Source of the DNA: Diphasiastrum complanatum
Taxonomy: Eukaryota; Streptophyta; Lycopodiopsida; Lycopodiales; Lycopodiaceae
Direction: 5' to 3'
Assembly (NCBI GenBank): GCA_029204225.1
Contig: CM055114.1
Coordinates: forward strand, 19,829,273-19,893,272
DNA: 64,000 bases
A program made the translations under genes and the position numbers. A model generated the notes under the pieces. That model made no database searches. It saw only the letters and a list, made by a program, of their open reading frames with translations, and had not been told where the DNA came from. Shown here in pieces: positions 10,078 through 19,979 of the stretch (position 1 is its first letter; the number at the start of each line of letters is the position of its first letter).

Positions 10078-10212
10078 TCAAAATGATATCAATCATATAG
10101 ATTAGAAGAATGGTACATCATTTCCAACAAATCTATAGTAAAGTGAATGATCATACTTACTCATCTTGAAATTTTGAGAAAGAAGAAAAGTGTTAAGCTT
10201 AGCATACCAACT
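10063..10212 (-). pseudogene. Copia-A RT fragment
   Basis: The minus strand reads the copia RT segment around WYAKLNTFL, YDHSLYYRFVGNDV and ISF. It is the same piece found at 18661, 41538, 62396 and 62960. A one-base loss after GNDV shifts the frame before the catalytic box. Confidence 0.75.
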
Positions 10213-10541
10213 CCTCATCTGATTTGTACTGAATCAATCTATCTTCTTATTGCGTTCAATATCATGTCAGAATGTATGCTTCTCTGTAGCTATTTATAAC
10301 TGCTAAATCTGTTATTGTTTCGTCTGATTTGTTAAATTCTTCAACATTGCAATATTCTTTACACTACTTTACACTCTGAAATTATTTGACTACGAAATCA
10401 CTTTGGAACTAATAATTCCACATTTATTTGCTAAAGTATTGAACGTGACTTCTATCATTATAGCTTTGTTCAATTATTGATAGGCGTAGTCATGCATTAG
10501 GAAAGAAGGCTTATTCCGCTGCGCTCAATAGTTCATTCATA
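10213..10541 (-). repeat. R335 repeat, full copy
   Basis: Reversed R335 ending at about 10541 with GCTCAATAGTTCATTCA. Unit E starts directly after it. Together with 9781-10038 it makes two R335 copies in the same direction, separated by an RT scrap. Confidence 0.8.
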
Positions 10542-12588
10542 GAATAGTGTAGAATCAGCATTCAAGTAAACTAAATAGGCTGAAATTGTGGCATAGATCT
10601 TGCAAATTCTCTTACTTTTCAATTCTTGATGTTCTTGGGCTCTCCAAGAATCAAGAAATGAGTGTTTCTTGATCCTTGAACATTCATAATGTTGTCTTTT
10701 AGATTCTTGTTTCTTGTTCTTGTTTATGTTTTGTTGCTTGTAGATTAATTTGAATTTCAAGATATGTTTTCAACTCATTTTACAACAAGTAAAAATAGGC
10801 ACTAAGCTACACTCAGATCCTTGTTGAGCATCGTGGCTTGCACTTTCAATTGATGTAAGTATAGTTCAGGAGAGAACAAGTTCCTGTGAATGCACTGATA
10901 GGCTGGATAAAAACTATACTACAACAAAAATCTTACTGTATGGCTGAATGTTAACCAAGACTTTGATTGCCAAGAATGACCCATAAGAGTCTGGTAACAG
11001 ACAGTAATTAAATGCCAAACAAGCAACGTGCCAAGTCATATTGAGTCTACATAGAGAATACAACCTCAGTAATGAGAAATCAATGAACATCACAACAAAA
11101 GCATACATAAAAAATGGAAAAAATATATGAACTGTGTCACTTTTACATGAAAAAAATACAACAAAACAAGGATGAATATGATGGTCTCTACATCTCCCCT
11201 GTCTGAGACTTGAATCTGCAACCGTCGAAAAAGTGGTGCAACCAGCTGTGTGAAGTTTACAATTTGCAAAATTTTGATGGAGTTAATGAGATTGGCAACC
11301 ATTATCAAAACATGAATATATTTTCCAACTATGATTTTATGCAGCATGCCCTGGAATATGCACAATTCATGATGGTTAGGACATGAGTTGATAATATTGT
11401 GGACTTTACATCTGATTCCTTTTCACTAGGATGTCACAGTTGGGATTGTTGAGTGGTAGAATATGAGGCATCATCTTCAAGCTTGACACACTTGATCATT
11501 CCTTATGTTAAAAAAAGGGATACCAAACACTACCTTTGACTGAATATGAAGACAATATAATTGAAAGAAACATCAACGAGAACATCGTTTGCATTAGATA
11601 CATGGATTTTACCTTGTGTGTGTGTGTGTGACATGTTATGGAGTATGATCAAAATTCATCCATAACTTTTTTTGTTATCAATTGGTTGTCATAATGGTGA
11701 TTTTCAAGAGTCTTAAAACACTATTAGATAGAGCTAAACAATATTCAAATACGTTGTAGTGTTTTGCAGCTATAAACTCGAAGCTAATATATTATATTTG
11801 CTATATATGGACATTTATTGAAAACCACATGTAGAAAATTACTTCTTTGTTGTTTGAGTATAACTATCATCTTGAGTGGATTTGTGAGCTAGTCATCATT
11901 CTATTGTAACTTTTGTATATATTGTTTATATTTTTTAAAGTGATGCCCTTCAATCTATTGGAAAGAGGTGATGAGATGAGAGAAAGCAAAATGACAAGCC
12001 GAAGGAGGTAAATGACTTATCGAGCACATCAAAATGAATGTTCTCTCCTATGCATGACCATGCCTATTAATATTGAACAAAAGTAGTGACAAAAGTCACG
12101 TTCAGTCATTTAGCAACTAACTTTGAGATCACCAGAAGCTAAAGTGATTACATAGCCAAACAATGAAGTATTGAATTATAAAGAAAAACAGTAAGAGATT
12201 ATCAGTTACAAATAATCACATAGATGCATACAAATGTGGAAAATGGCTGCAAACGGAGAGAAAAATGGGCAAAAGTAGCAAGTATGAAGGAGCTAGACAA
12301 CCTGCAAATAAAAGTGAAGAGGGGTGAAAATGGAAGGAGAAATGGACAAAAGAGATGAGGGAATTGGGCGTTGGACACAAACAGGCTGAACTTAGGCGCC
12401 ACAAATAATCTGCCAAAAACAAAAATTCTGGCCGAATGCTCTGATAGGAGCTGGTCCTCCTCCAAACTATGCTGAATGTTGTTGAAGCAAAGAGATGAAA
12501 GCCCTCAGCAAAGAGAGAAAAAAAAATCAGCAAGGAAAATGGGCACCCAATCAAAAAATCAGATCTAAAATTCAGCAATCAGGAAAGT
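10542..12588. repeat. Unit E, copy 1
   Basis: Anonymous 2-kb repeat with copies at 21290-23080, 52321-54471 and 54473-56570. It holds a 91-codon minus-strand frame (11090-11365) that stays open in all four copies, a short (TG)n run near 11618, and a diverged R335 relative at about 12018-12232. The minus-strand part next to the primer binding site is a leader-like sequence, open in several frames but of low complexity (12202-12578). It is probably the internal region of a copia-like element. A captured host exon is possible. Confidence 0.65.
11090..11365 (-). CDS. Unrecognised 91-codon frame conserved among E copies
   Basis: Encodes a hydrophobic 91-residue peptide including VANLINSIKILQ and FTQLVAPLF. 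The same frame is open in the copies at 21886-22119, 52893-53168 and 55059-55334. The only indel I saw in its shared part is a 9-base in-frame one (LINLINSIK in the second copy). The start is preceded by TATGCCAG or TATTCCAG just after its first codons, which could be a splice acceptor. I do not recognise the family. The C-terminal part is a possible membrane segment. Confidence 0.3.
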   Translation of the reverse strand: MCIFQGMLHKIIVGKYIHVLIMVANLINSIKILQIVNFTQLVAPLFRRLQIQVSDRGDVETIIFILVLLYFFHVKVTQFIYFFHFLCMLLL

Positions 12589-12600
12589 GCTTTGATACCA
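12589..12600 (-). other. Copia-type primer binding site (variant)
   Basis: TGGTATCAAAGC on the minus strand, one base from the canonical plant copia site TGGTATCAGAGC that pairs with initiator-Met tRNA. The equivalent in the copy at 54444-54455 is canonical, and that at 56558-56569 has the same variant. The element should read towards lower coordinates, that is, into unit E. Confidence 0.7.
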
Positions 12601-12785
12601 AGCTTTAAATACAACCAAGACTGATCTAGAGCTAAGCTATGAAAGCATCACGTAAGCAAGATTTAACCCTAGAAAACAGGAAAGAGAGACTAAGGAGACT
12701 AAAGAGAGAGATCAAAATCATCAACTGAATAACAAATGACACAGATTCCCTACTTATAGCCTAAAGGAAACTTCCAACGGCAAGG
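12601..12785 (-). other. Probable 3' part of a copia-like LTR
   Basis: Lies just upstream of the primer binding site on the minus strand, where the 5' LTR should end. It contains GGCTATAAGTAGGG, which could be the LTR TATA box. The far end joins directly to an F-box gene fragment, so the U3 start is lost. The same join is seen at 56570-56755. Confidence 0.45.
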
Positions 12786-12787
12786 GC

Positions 12788-13416
12788 CAGTCATAAAAGA
12801 ATAGACGTCTAACACCCACTAGGATTATTTACGTCAAAGTTAACGTCCGAAAAGACATCCGCAATAAACTAGTGAGGAATGGTGGCAACCAGCTCCTTCC
12901 ACTCTGCAGTCGAGTCTATGTTCAACTCTCTTATTGTAATGTCATAACTAGTACAACCAGAAGACAAAACCATAAAGAGACCTCTAATGCCCACCAGAAC
13001 ATGTTTGACTATTATAATTCCTTTCCCTTTTCATTTTAGTTCGATCTTATATTGCATTGTCCACATTGAATGTATGCTATTTTCACTCCAAACACCATCT
13101 TCAATATTATACGCCATCATTGTATCAGGGCAAAGATCTGTCATGGCATACATAACCTTGCCAAAAACAATTGTTCGTCGATGCATGGAGTCCATAAGCT
13201 ATAACTTTATGCTTCCACTTTCATTCCAACGGTTAGATATTGACTCATACACATGCATCGTGGCTACATATCTCCTCTCGTCTCCAAACTGCCCTCTTAC
13301 CACAATAACCTTGTACGTCTTGGTGAGTTTGTCCGCCACTAATATTTGCAGGTGACAGTAGGTATGGGGCGTGGCAGGCAGGATTGGAAGTTGTCTGCAA
13401 CACTTCAACAAAGGTT
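12788..13416 (-). pseudogene. F-box gene fragment, central part of exon 1
   Basis: Matches the middle and 3' part of exon 1 of the intact F-box gene at 35201-36666, from about residue 164 (LLKCCRQLPILP) to the end of exon 1 and a few bases of the intron. The F-box itself and exon 2 are absent. A TAG at 13199-13201 replaces a CAG (36001-36003 in the intact gene) and several frameshifts follow. It sits between a copia-like LTR part and Ty3 sequence and is copied at 56757-57400. Confidence 0.85.
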
Positions 13417-13690
13417 CCCAAAATGTCATAGCGTTGATCATTCGCCTAACTCAAAAAAGAGACTTTTTTTTGGAAAAGAACCTTTGCCCACTTCAATATA
13501 GATATATCTGAAGTGGATGTACAATCTGAAAGCTCAGCGAAGGTTTCCAATAATGTATAGGCAATTTATGACCGAAACAGTGACTTTATAAGTCATTTTT
13601 TGTCAAAAAATACTTTCCTTAACAGCACTTAACAATTAAATATTGAAAACAAAAAATTGAAAAACAATTAAAAATAAAATATCATTTAGA
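13417..13690. other. Probable Ty3 3' flank or LTR piece
   Basis: No coding signal. It follows the stop of the Ty3 pol on the minus strand and carries GAACCTTTGCCC and GCGAAGGTTTCC, phrases that recur at 20560-20645 and 23810-24320 around other Ty3-like sequence. It may be the start of a 3' LTR, but no boundary is proven. It is repeated at 57401-57659. Confidence 0.4.
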
Positions 13691-14790
13691 TCATGCTTGT
13701 TGAACTGGTGGAGCAGGTTGCCAAAACTTTCCTAATCGGCTGCCATTCACAGGAGTATCAAATCGTTTTCCGTCCAAGTGCTCAAGAATTATTGCGCCAT
13801 AGTTCAAGATTTTGTTCACTTTATTCGGGCCTTCACCGGGAAACTTCAATTTTTCCTTGATCAGCTTCGTTTTGTACATCAGTGCGAGATCTCTTGCTTT
13901 TAGATCCTTTTTGTGCAATTGACGATCGTGCCATGCCTTGCAGCGGGCTTCCTCTGCTGCTAACGCATGAAATGCCATCAATCGTGTTTCACATAATTTG
14001 TGCAATCTTCATGACGTAGGTGTAAAGACTTATCATCATTTAACCGTTCTGTTGTCGTTATGCATAAAGATGAAATTTAAAATTCAATCGGCATGACAGC
14101 CTCTTGACCATAAACAAGTTGAAAGGGGACTGATTTGTACTACTTTTGTAACCGGTTCTGAATGCCCACAATGTTGCATACAATTTATGTTTTCAATCAG
14201 ACCGACTTGCTTCAACTATTTTCGTCATAATAGTGTAGAGAGTCTTATTGGAAGATTCAGCTTGGCCATTCTAGTAAGGAGTACTAAATCTGTGTATAAC
14301 AAAAAAATCTTCCAGTAAACACTTTATTGTTTGATTGACAAAGTGTGTACCCAAGTCACTGACAATCTCGATCGGACATCCAAATTTGATAACAATATTT
14401 TCGTAGAGAAACCTGGCCGTGGATTTCGCATCAGCAACTTTCACAACTTTGTCTTCAACCCACTTGGTCATATAATCAGTTGCTACGATAATGTGTCGGG
14501 CCTGAGATCCTCTCGCGACATGATGAATAGGACCAATATAATCCAGTCCCAATTTTTCAAACGGTGGTTGCGATAAAACCGGATGCAAGGGTTCATAGTT
14601 CTATCTAGTAGGCCATTGTGCTCGCTAGCGAACATCACATGTCTAAATATAATTTTCCATGTTGTTATGAAGGGTAGGCCACCAACAACCTGATTGCAAA
14701 AGTTTGCAAACCGTAATATTTGTAGAGAAATGTCCTCTGCCCATGCCATCATGGGAAAACATGATTAAATCTGGTATTTCATGTGGGCAA
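13691..14790 (-). pseudogene. Ty3/gypsy integrase with C-terminal domain
   Basis: From about 14750 the minus strand reads the HHCC zinc-binding domain (HDGMGRGHFS, GCWWPTLHNN), then the core (PFEKLGLDYIGPIHH, YMTKWVED, VSDLGTHFVNQTIK, to FSTPY at 14271). After a damaged gap it reads the integrase tail (13691-14005): DLALMYKTKLIKEKLKFPGEGP, then HLDGKRFDTPVNGSRL, typical of Ty3 pol ends (GPxxVxxI...LxxLxGxxxxxxVNGxRLK). The enzyme inserts the element's cDNA. There are TAG stops in the zinc-binding part, including 14601-14603, where two sister copies read CAG. Upstream RT and RNase H are replaced by block H. Confidence 0.85.
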
Positions 14791-14794
14791 TAGT

Positions 14795-17160
14795 GGCTAG
14801 GTTTGCTTCATCTCATCTCCCTTCATTGGCCGACTCACCACCTCTTTACGTTTTAGATACAAATCATCGTAATTGTAACTTGATCCAAGGAGTATATCTA
14901 TTATTTGCCACTATCCCACGACAAGAAACCACAGAATTTAGTGAGGTGAGGAAGACGAGTGTCATAGTCGAAATACGATTGTTATCCTTGTCAAGAAGAG
15001 TTTGTGACAAGATAAACAATGTCAAAAAAATCAAACATTGTGTTATTTTAGCCCCAATATACTTAAAGAAACGTGATAAGTTGAAAATTTATCGGTATAT
15101 TAAATAATTAAGTATTGGATGTTTCAAGAGGTATTTATTGTCCTATTACTGGTTTTTTATGGTTACTTAGTGTTGTGAGTAGTTGCTTGCTAGGCGACCA
15201 TTTTTTTAACCCATAACGCAAACGATAAATTTATTGATTGCAAGTAATTATTTATTTTTATTTTGACATCTTGTGTCTAGCATTGATATTGTTTGCTTCA
15301 TTATGGTTACATCGTATTTTGTTATGGTGTTCAGTTATATATGCAGCTTGAGATTACGATGACTATAAATAGGTAAAGTATTGATCACTAATGTACTCTA
15401 CAATTAAAGAGTTATTACAAGTAATGTTTAACAATGTATGTTTTTTATGAAGCATAAATCATGAATGTAACAAAATGACATCATCACAGGATGAGAGTTC
15501 TCATCCATTCTAATTCCTCTAGTTTGATTAGTCGTTTGACAAATTGTATTTCAAAGTAGGTAAGGAAACAATTGCACCAAACAGGTGAGCAAGCAAACCC
15601 CATAGGTATGCCATCAATTTGCTTCTAGCTTTTATTTCTAAATTGAATGATACAGTTGGAGATCAACACATTGTTCCACCATATCAATGTTTGCTCAACC
15701 AATGTTCATAATCTTGTTGATTTTAGGTCAAAATCCATTGACATTAATTTTATAGCATAGGTTTTTGTGTTCTTTGGTTACATTTGCTAGCTTGTACACT
15801 TCATGTATCATATGTGTGATAATCGTAGTTAACCTATTTGGCCTTCGTAGTAGAATGTTTTCATAGCACTTTGAGATGTCACAAGACGTGCAAGCTATGT
15901 ATTAGCTTCGCTTAGTCAAGATAAAAGTTTATGGAAGATTCACATTGGTAGAATAAACATGTATCTACATTAAGGATGATCTTGTGTGTTGGATTTAAGC
16001 CTTACTCCATTCATGATGAATGGAGACAATTCACTTAGACTTGCTCTTGTCATAAATGTAACAAGTATAAAGAAGATACGATCATGGGCATTTGTCATCC
16101 ATCTTGAAGTTTTTATATGTGCTTTGTATGTAGACAATAATTCTTCACTTTCTATAGGATTGGTAGGTATAATATTTTCCAAAACTTGTTTGATGATTTT
16201 TATTTTTTTTGGAATCCATATCATGGTATTTTTTCAAAAATGGTGTGAAGGTTATCCCTTTTAGTCGTTTTAAAGCTTTACTTCGTACACACATCAAATC
16301 ATTATGTGTGTACAACCACTTATAGTGTAAATGTTTTTTTGGTCCTAAGGAGGGTGTACTCCTTAACCTTAAAAGAAATGTTACTCCCTACGTTGATATA
16401 GGTCATCCATGGATTCACAAACCACTTCATTCAAAATAGTACATAACGGAATGATTTAGACCCTCACACAAAGAATATCTAAGATCCTTGTGTCAAATAA
16501 AATGGCAATTTAAATTAAGCAAATGACCATGTTGTTGTTATAAAGATGATGTGAACTTTCTAATAACATACATTGACAAGAATCAAATGTTGAAATTCAC
16601 ACGTGTGGAGTTTCCTTTGAGTGTGATGATGATCTCCTAAGTGGTGTGCATGCATATAGATCAAGACTATACTGATAATGAAGATCTATCTCAAAAATCT
16701 AAGGCAAAGACACACTACAACATGCATACATTCATCATGCAAGTACATACACACGCGTGGAAAATGTACTTTCAAAAAACTAATTATGAAAAGTCTAGAT
16801 CTCGGGTAGAGAGAGAATGTGACAAATTGGGCTTGGGTAGAGAGAGAAACCACCAATGTGACTAGAACTCAAAATCTCATTCATCTCCAAGAAAATCAAT
16901 ACAATAATGAAGTGGATCATGCTACATGTCGTATATCGAGGTAGTCCATCCTCTAATTCTAATGGACTCCCTTTTTAACACCTCTTACATCCTATTGGAT
17001 GAGTGACTCAACATCCCTTGATTTTGATTGGACCCTTTCTCACTTTTGATTGGACCCTTGACTCCTAAAATGTTTTGGACCGATCAAAACACAAGAATCG
17101 CATTTTGTCTAACTGGGGTGACATTCGCAAGAATTGTGTTTTGTCTAACTAGGGTGACAC
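14795..17160 (-). repeat. Block H, copy b (reversed)
   Basis: Reverse complement of block H with its complete microsatellite-proximal part (about 16640-17160), including a piece of the foldback arm found at 32612-33032. A plus-strand frame at 14781-15107 is open but shows no known domain and overlaps the Ty3 edge. Confidence 0.75.
15440..15670 (-). pseudogene. Reverse transcriptase fragment in block H copy b
   Basis: The minus strand reads IIQFRNKS-stop-KQIDGIPMGFACSPVW and, after a frameshift, CYIHDLCFI. It is the same motif B and motif C pair as at 8324-8550, with one extra stop (TAG) before the motif. Clearly dead. Confidence 0.5.
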
Positions 17161-17190
17161 ACACACACACACACTCTCTCTCTCTCTGCA
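17160..17190. repeat. (AC)n(CT)n microsatellite at a join
   Basis: About 20 bases of AC followed by about 14 of CT, then GCAGATATTACAGG. The CT tract plus GCAG looks like a splice acceptor but is more simply the join between the H/foldback arm and Copia-B, whose own sequence reads TGTGCAGATATTACAGG at 40058. Confidence 0.9.
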
Positions 17191-18325
17191 GATATTACAG
17201 GAGATCACCTAGACTCCCACAATATCAAATCCATTTTCATTGGTTATACCACTTCAGATAGAACTCATATGTTGTATGATTCTGTTGAATTGAAGCTATT
17301 CATCTGCAGAGATATTGTTTTATTGAGGATCAATTTATTGACCTCAAAGGCTCAGACAGTCAAACTATCCAACACTCCTATTTTCGATTTGACTATTTCT
17401 TTAGAATGTTCAAATTTATCAACTTCAGGCGAACAACTTATCAAGAACGAATCAGAAGAAGATGTTGTAGCTCAACAACAACATAATCGAGAAAATGATT
17501 ATCAGCCTCATTCATCTCCCAAAAGATCGACAAGAGATTGTAGACCACCTAACATATGTACTGATCAATTTGTCTGTTATCTCATTTGAGAGCTGACTAT
17601 TGTCAAAGAAGCACTCAGTCAATCAGACTCCGATCTATGGAGAAAAGCTATGGATGGAGAATATTTATCTTTCATCAAAAACCAGACTTGGACTATTGTC
17701 AAATTACCTGCCAACAAAAATGTGATTGATTGCAAATGGGTATTTAAGATAAAATACAAAGCAGATGGAAGTATCGATTGAAGGAAAGTTCGACTTGTTG
17801 CACGATAATTTTCCAAATCCTGAATATCGACTATAGTGAGACTTTCAGTCCGGTAGTAAAGCATTCTTCAATCAGACTTCTAGTAACTATCGTATGTTGC
17901 TGAAGAGAATCTGGAGATACATCATATGGATGTACATACAACGTATCTAAATGGAGTTATCTAAGAAGATACCTACATGATGTCTTCTGAATGTTATCTA
18001 ATAAACGACAAGGAGATTCATGTATGTAAACTTCATAGAGCACTTTACGACTTGAAGCAATCTACTAGAGTTTGGTCCTAGAGGATCAACACTTTTTTTA
18101 ATCGATCATGGTTAGAACCCAAACACTTCATATTTGAATGTTTAATTCAAGTCAACGCAGCATTTTTTATTATCATTACATTGTACGTGGATGCATTGCT
18201 ATTAAACAATAGTATCGAACTAATAAAGATCCAAAATAAATGTTGTCTCAGAATTTGACATGATAGATCTGGGCGAAGCTTATTATGTTGGAAGAAAGAA
18301 GGATGATTCGATAATTCAAAGTCTA
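17187..18325 (+). pseudogene. Copia-B integrase end and reverse transcriptase
   Basis: Reads DITGDHLDSHNIKSIFIG, SVELKLFICRDIVLLRINLL and the NDYQPHSSPKRSTRD linker, then the RT: DLWRKAMDGEYLSFIKNQTW, DCKWVFKIKYKADGSI, HMDVHTTYLNGVI, LHRALYDLKQSTRVW, LYVDALLLNNS (catalytic YVDD with the second Asp changed to Ala) and FDMIDLGEAHYVG. Many stops and frameshifts interrupt it, for example TGA after DGSID. It is cut at 18326 by R335. The first Asp of the YVDD box and the DV motif remain. In life this enzyme makes the element's cDNA in cytoplasmic particles. Confidence 0.85.
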
Positions 18326-18660
18326 TGAATGAACTATTGAGCGCAGCGGCATAAGCCTTCTTTCCTAATGCATGACTACGCCTATCAATAATTGAACAAA
18401 GCTATAATGACAGAAGTCAAGTTCAATCCTTTAGCAAATAACTTTGGAATTATTAGTACCAAAGTGATTGCGTAGTCAAACAATTTCAGAGTGTAAAGTA
18501 GTGTAAAGAATATTGCAGGGTTGAAGTATTCAACAGATCAGACAAAACAATAACAGATTTATCAGCTATAAATAGCTACAGAGAAGCATACATTCTGACA
18601 TGATATTGAATGCAATAAGAAGATAGATTGATTCAGTAAGTAGCATGTACAAATCTGATG
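18326..18660 (+). repeat. R335 repeat
   Basis: Full forward copy. Starts TGAATGAACTATTGAGCGC, with TATAAATAGC near 18567, and ends at ACAAATCTGATG. Flanked by two different copia RT pieces: Copia-B on the left and Copia-A on the right. The flanks GTCTA and AGGAG do not form a target duplication. Confidence 0.8.
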
Positions 18661-18885
18661 AGGAGTTGGTATGCTAAGCTTAACACTTTTCTTCTTTTTC
18701 AAAATTTCAAGATGAGTGAGTATGATCATTGACTTTAATATAGATTTGTTGGAAATGATGTTACCATTCTTCTAATCTATATGATTGATATCATTTTGAG
18801 TGGAGGTAACAATCAAGTTGTTGATGATATCAAGATGGCACTAGAAAAAGAGTTTGATGTTGTTCTATGCTTCACTCCCTTGAAT
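18661..18885 (+). pseudogene. Copia-A reverse transcriptase, middle part
   Basis: Plus-strand RT: WYAKLNTFLLFQNFKMSEYDH, RFVGNDVTILLIYMIDIILSG (catalytic YVDD changed to YMID), then DDIKMALEKEFDVV. Directly after FDVV, where copia RT should continue to DLG-LHYFLGI, the sequence turns into the reverse strand of the RNase H end. This is the left breakpoint of an internal inversion. Confidence 0.8.
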
Positions 18886-19655
18886 AAACATGTTGAAGCT
18901 CCACCCCCTTCTCCATGACTTGTTCTCCCACAATTTGATAAGCCACTTCAATATGGTTGCTCCTTGCATGAAAAATAGGATTCCTTGCGAGTATTTGGTT
19001 TGAAAGGTTATCACAAAAGATGATTAAACTCTCTGAAAAGTCCAAGAAGTGAAAATCCATTACCATTCTCTTGATCCATAACATAACCTTTGTGCAAAAT
19101 GTAAGAGCTTTGTACTCGGCCTCACTAGATGACAATGAGATTGTAGCTTGTTTTTCTGACATCCAAGAGATAGCTCCATCAATTATGAAAACAACATGTG
19201 CACCTATGGATTTCCTATCCATTTGATCTCTAGAAAAGTCCGAATCTAAAAATCCATACAGGTCTGGTTATGATCCTCTATAAACAATTCCAAAATCATT
19301 AGTTCCCAAGATGTATCTCGATACCCTCTTGCCTAGTTTCCAATGCTCCACATTAGTATCATGCATGAATTGGATTAATCTACCAACACAATAGCTTAGA
19401 TCAGGTCTTGTGATGGTTATATATATGAGTGAACCAACTAGCTTGCTATAGAGAGTAATGTCCTTGAAGGATCTTTCATTACCTCTTATAGTGAGCTTTA
19501 CATTTGACTCCATTGGTGTATCACAAGACTTTGCATCTACCATATGAAATCTCTTTAGAATAAAATTAGAATACTTCTCTTGACAAATGAGAGTAAATTG
19601 ATAAGTTCTAAATAGTTCTATTCCCAAGATATAATGCAAAAGATCATGCTCACTT
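18872..19655 (-). pseudogene. Inverted Copia-A RT thumb and RNase H segment
   Basis: On the minus strand from 19655: DLLHYILGIELFRTYQF, ILKRFHMVDAKSCDTPMESN, LVGSLIYITITRPDLSYCVG, then (after a stop near 19260) MDRKSIGAHVVFI, SWMSEKQATISLSSSEAEYKAL and HARSNHIEVAY to HVYSRE. This is the copia RT end and RNase H. RNase H would remove RNA from the cDNA hybrid. The segment starts exactly where the plus-strand RT at 18661-18885 stops, so it is an inversion inside one element. Confidence 0.85.
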
Positions 19656-19698
19656 GGAGTTCTATCTAAATCTATGCTAAAACTAGATGAAGAGGGAG
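19656..19698 (+). pseudogene. Copia-A pol C-terminus and polypurine tract
   Basis: Plus strand again: VLSKSMLKLDEEGV then TGA. It matches the C-terminus of the uninverted copy at 51480-52028 (VLSKPMLKLVEEGV). GAAGAGGGAG at 19689-19698 is the polypurine tract that primes plus-strand DNA, directly before the LTR. Confidence 0.75.
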
Positions 19699-19930
19699 TG
19701 TGAAAAATTGTCAGCTAGTTTGTTGCTTTTTGGAGGCCAAATGATGAGATCTCAACTTAGAGATAGTTTCATATTTGTCAATAAGGGCCTAATAGTGTTT
19801 GTACTATTTTTGGCAGGTAGATAAGTGGATGAGGTCAATTTTGGACCCATTCTAATTGGCTAAATATGATACATTGCATCTAGACTAGAATTTCTAGGTT
19901 TTTGATGAAGTATTTAGTTGTTTTCAATAG
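19699..19930 (+). mobile_element. Copia-A 3' LTR, truncated
   Basis: Begins TGTGAAAAATTGTC and matches the complete LTR at 42552-43049 for about 230 bases, up to GATGAAGTATTTAGTTG, then diverges. The TATA box half is lost. Confidence 0.75.
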
Positions 19931-19979
19931 CTGTTTTTGATGAAGTATCATTTTTGAGGTCAATATAAGGCTTAATAGC

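Larger units (their letters stand above)
14312..17877 (-). repeat. Right arm of large inverted repeat
   Basis: Reverse complement of 6337-9745. It is also a direct copy of 58300-61800. This arm is the longer one and keeps the stretch after the microsatellite that is lost in the left arm. Confidence 0.85.
10504..19720. repeat. Segmental duplication D2, copy 1
   Basis: Direct duplicate of 54473-64000. The order in both is: end of R335, unit E, copia-like primer binding site, F-box fragment, Ty3 pol, block H (reversed), CT tract, Copia-B, R335, inverted Copia-A segment. The match is close throughout. Copy 2 has a deletion of about 180 bases (near 61956) and a 588-bp tandem duplication (61961-63110). 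Confidence 0.9.

Noticed and set aside
12202-12578. 120-codon Phe/Leu/Ser-rich frames next to the primer binding site
   Set aside because: Low complexity, two overlapping frames equally open, and located in what should be an untranslated leader.
14781-15107. Open 108-codon frame in block H, copied at 8998-9279 and 58849-59076
   Set aside because: No family likeness, copies differ by out-of-frame indels, and it overlaps the edge of Ty3 sequence on the other strand. Not reported as a gene.
17165-17190. Possible splice acceptor (CT tract plus GCAG) before Copia-B
   Set aside because: The CT tract belongs to the foldback/H microsatellite and GCAG to copia coding sequence; it is a repeat join.
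18321-18690. R335 as a clean solo LTR with target site duplication
   Set aside because: Flanking bases do not match, and the apparent end in GCTTAACA is really copia RT coding sequence (WYAKLNTF).
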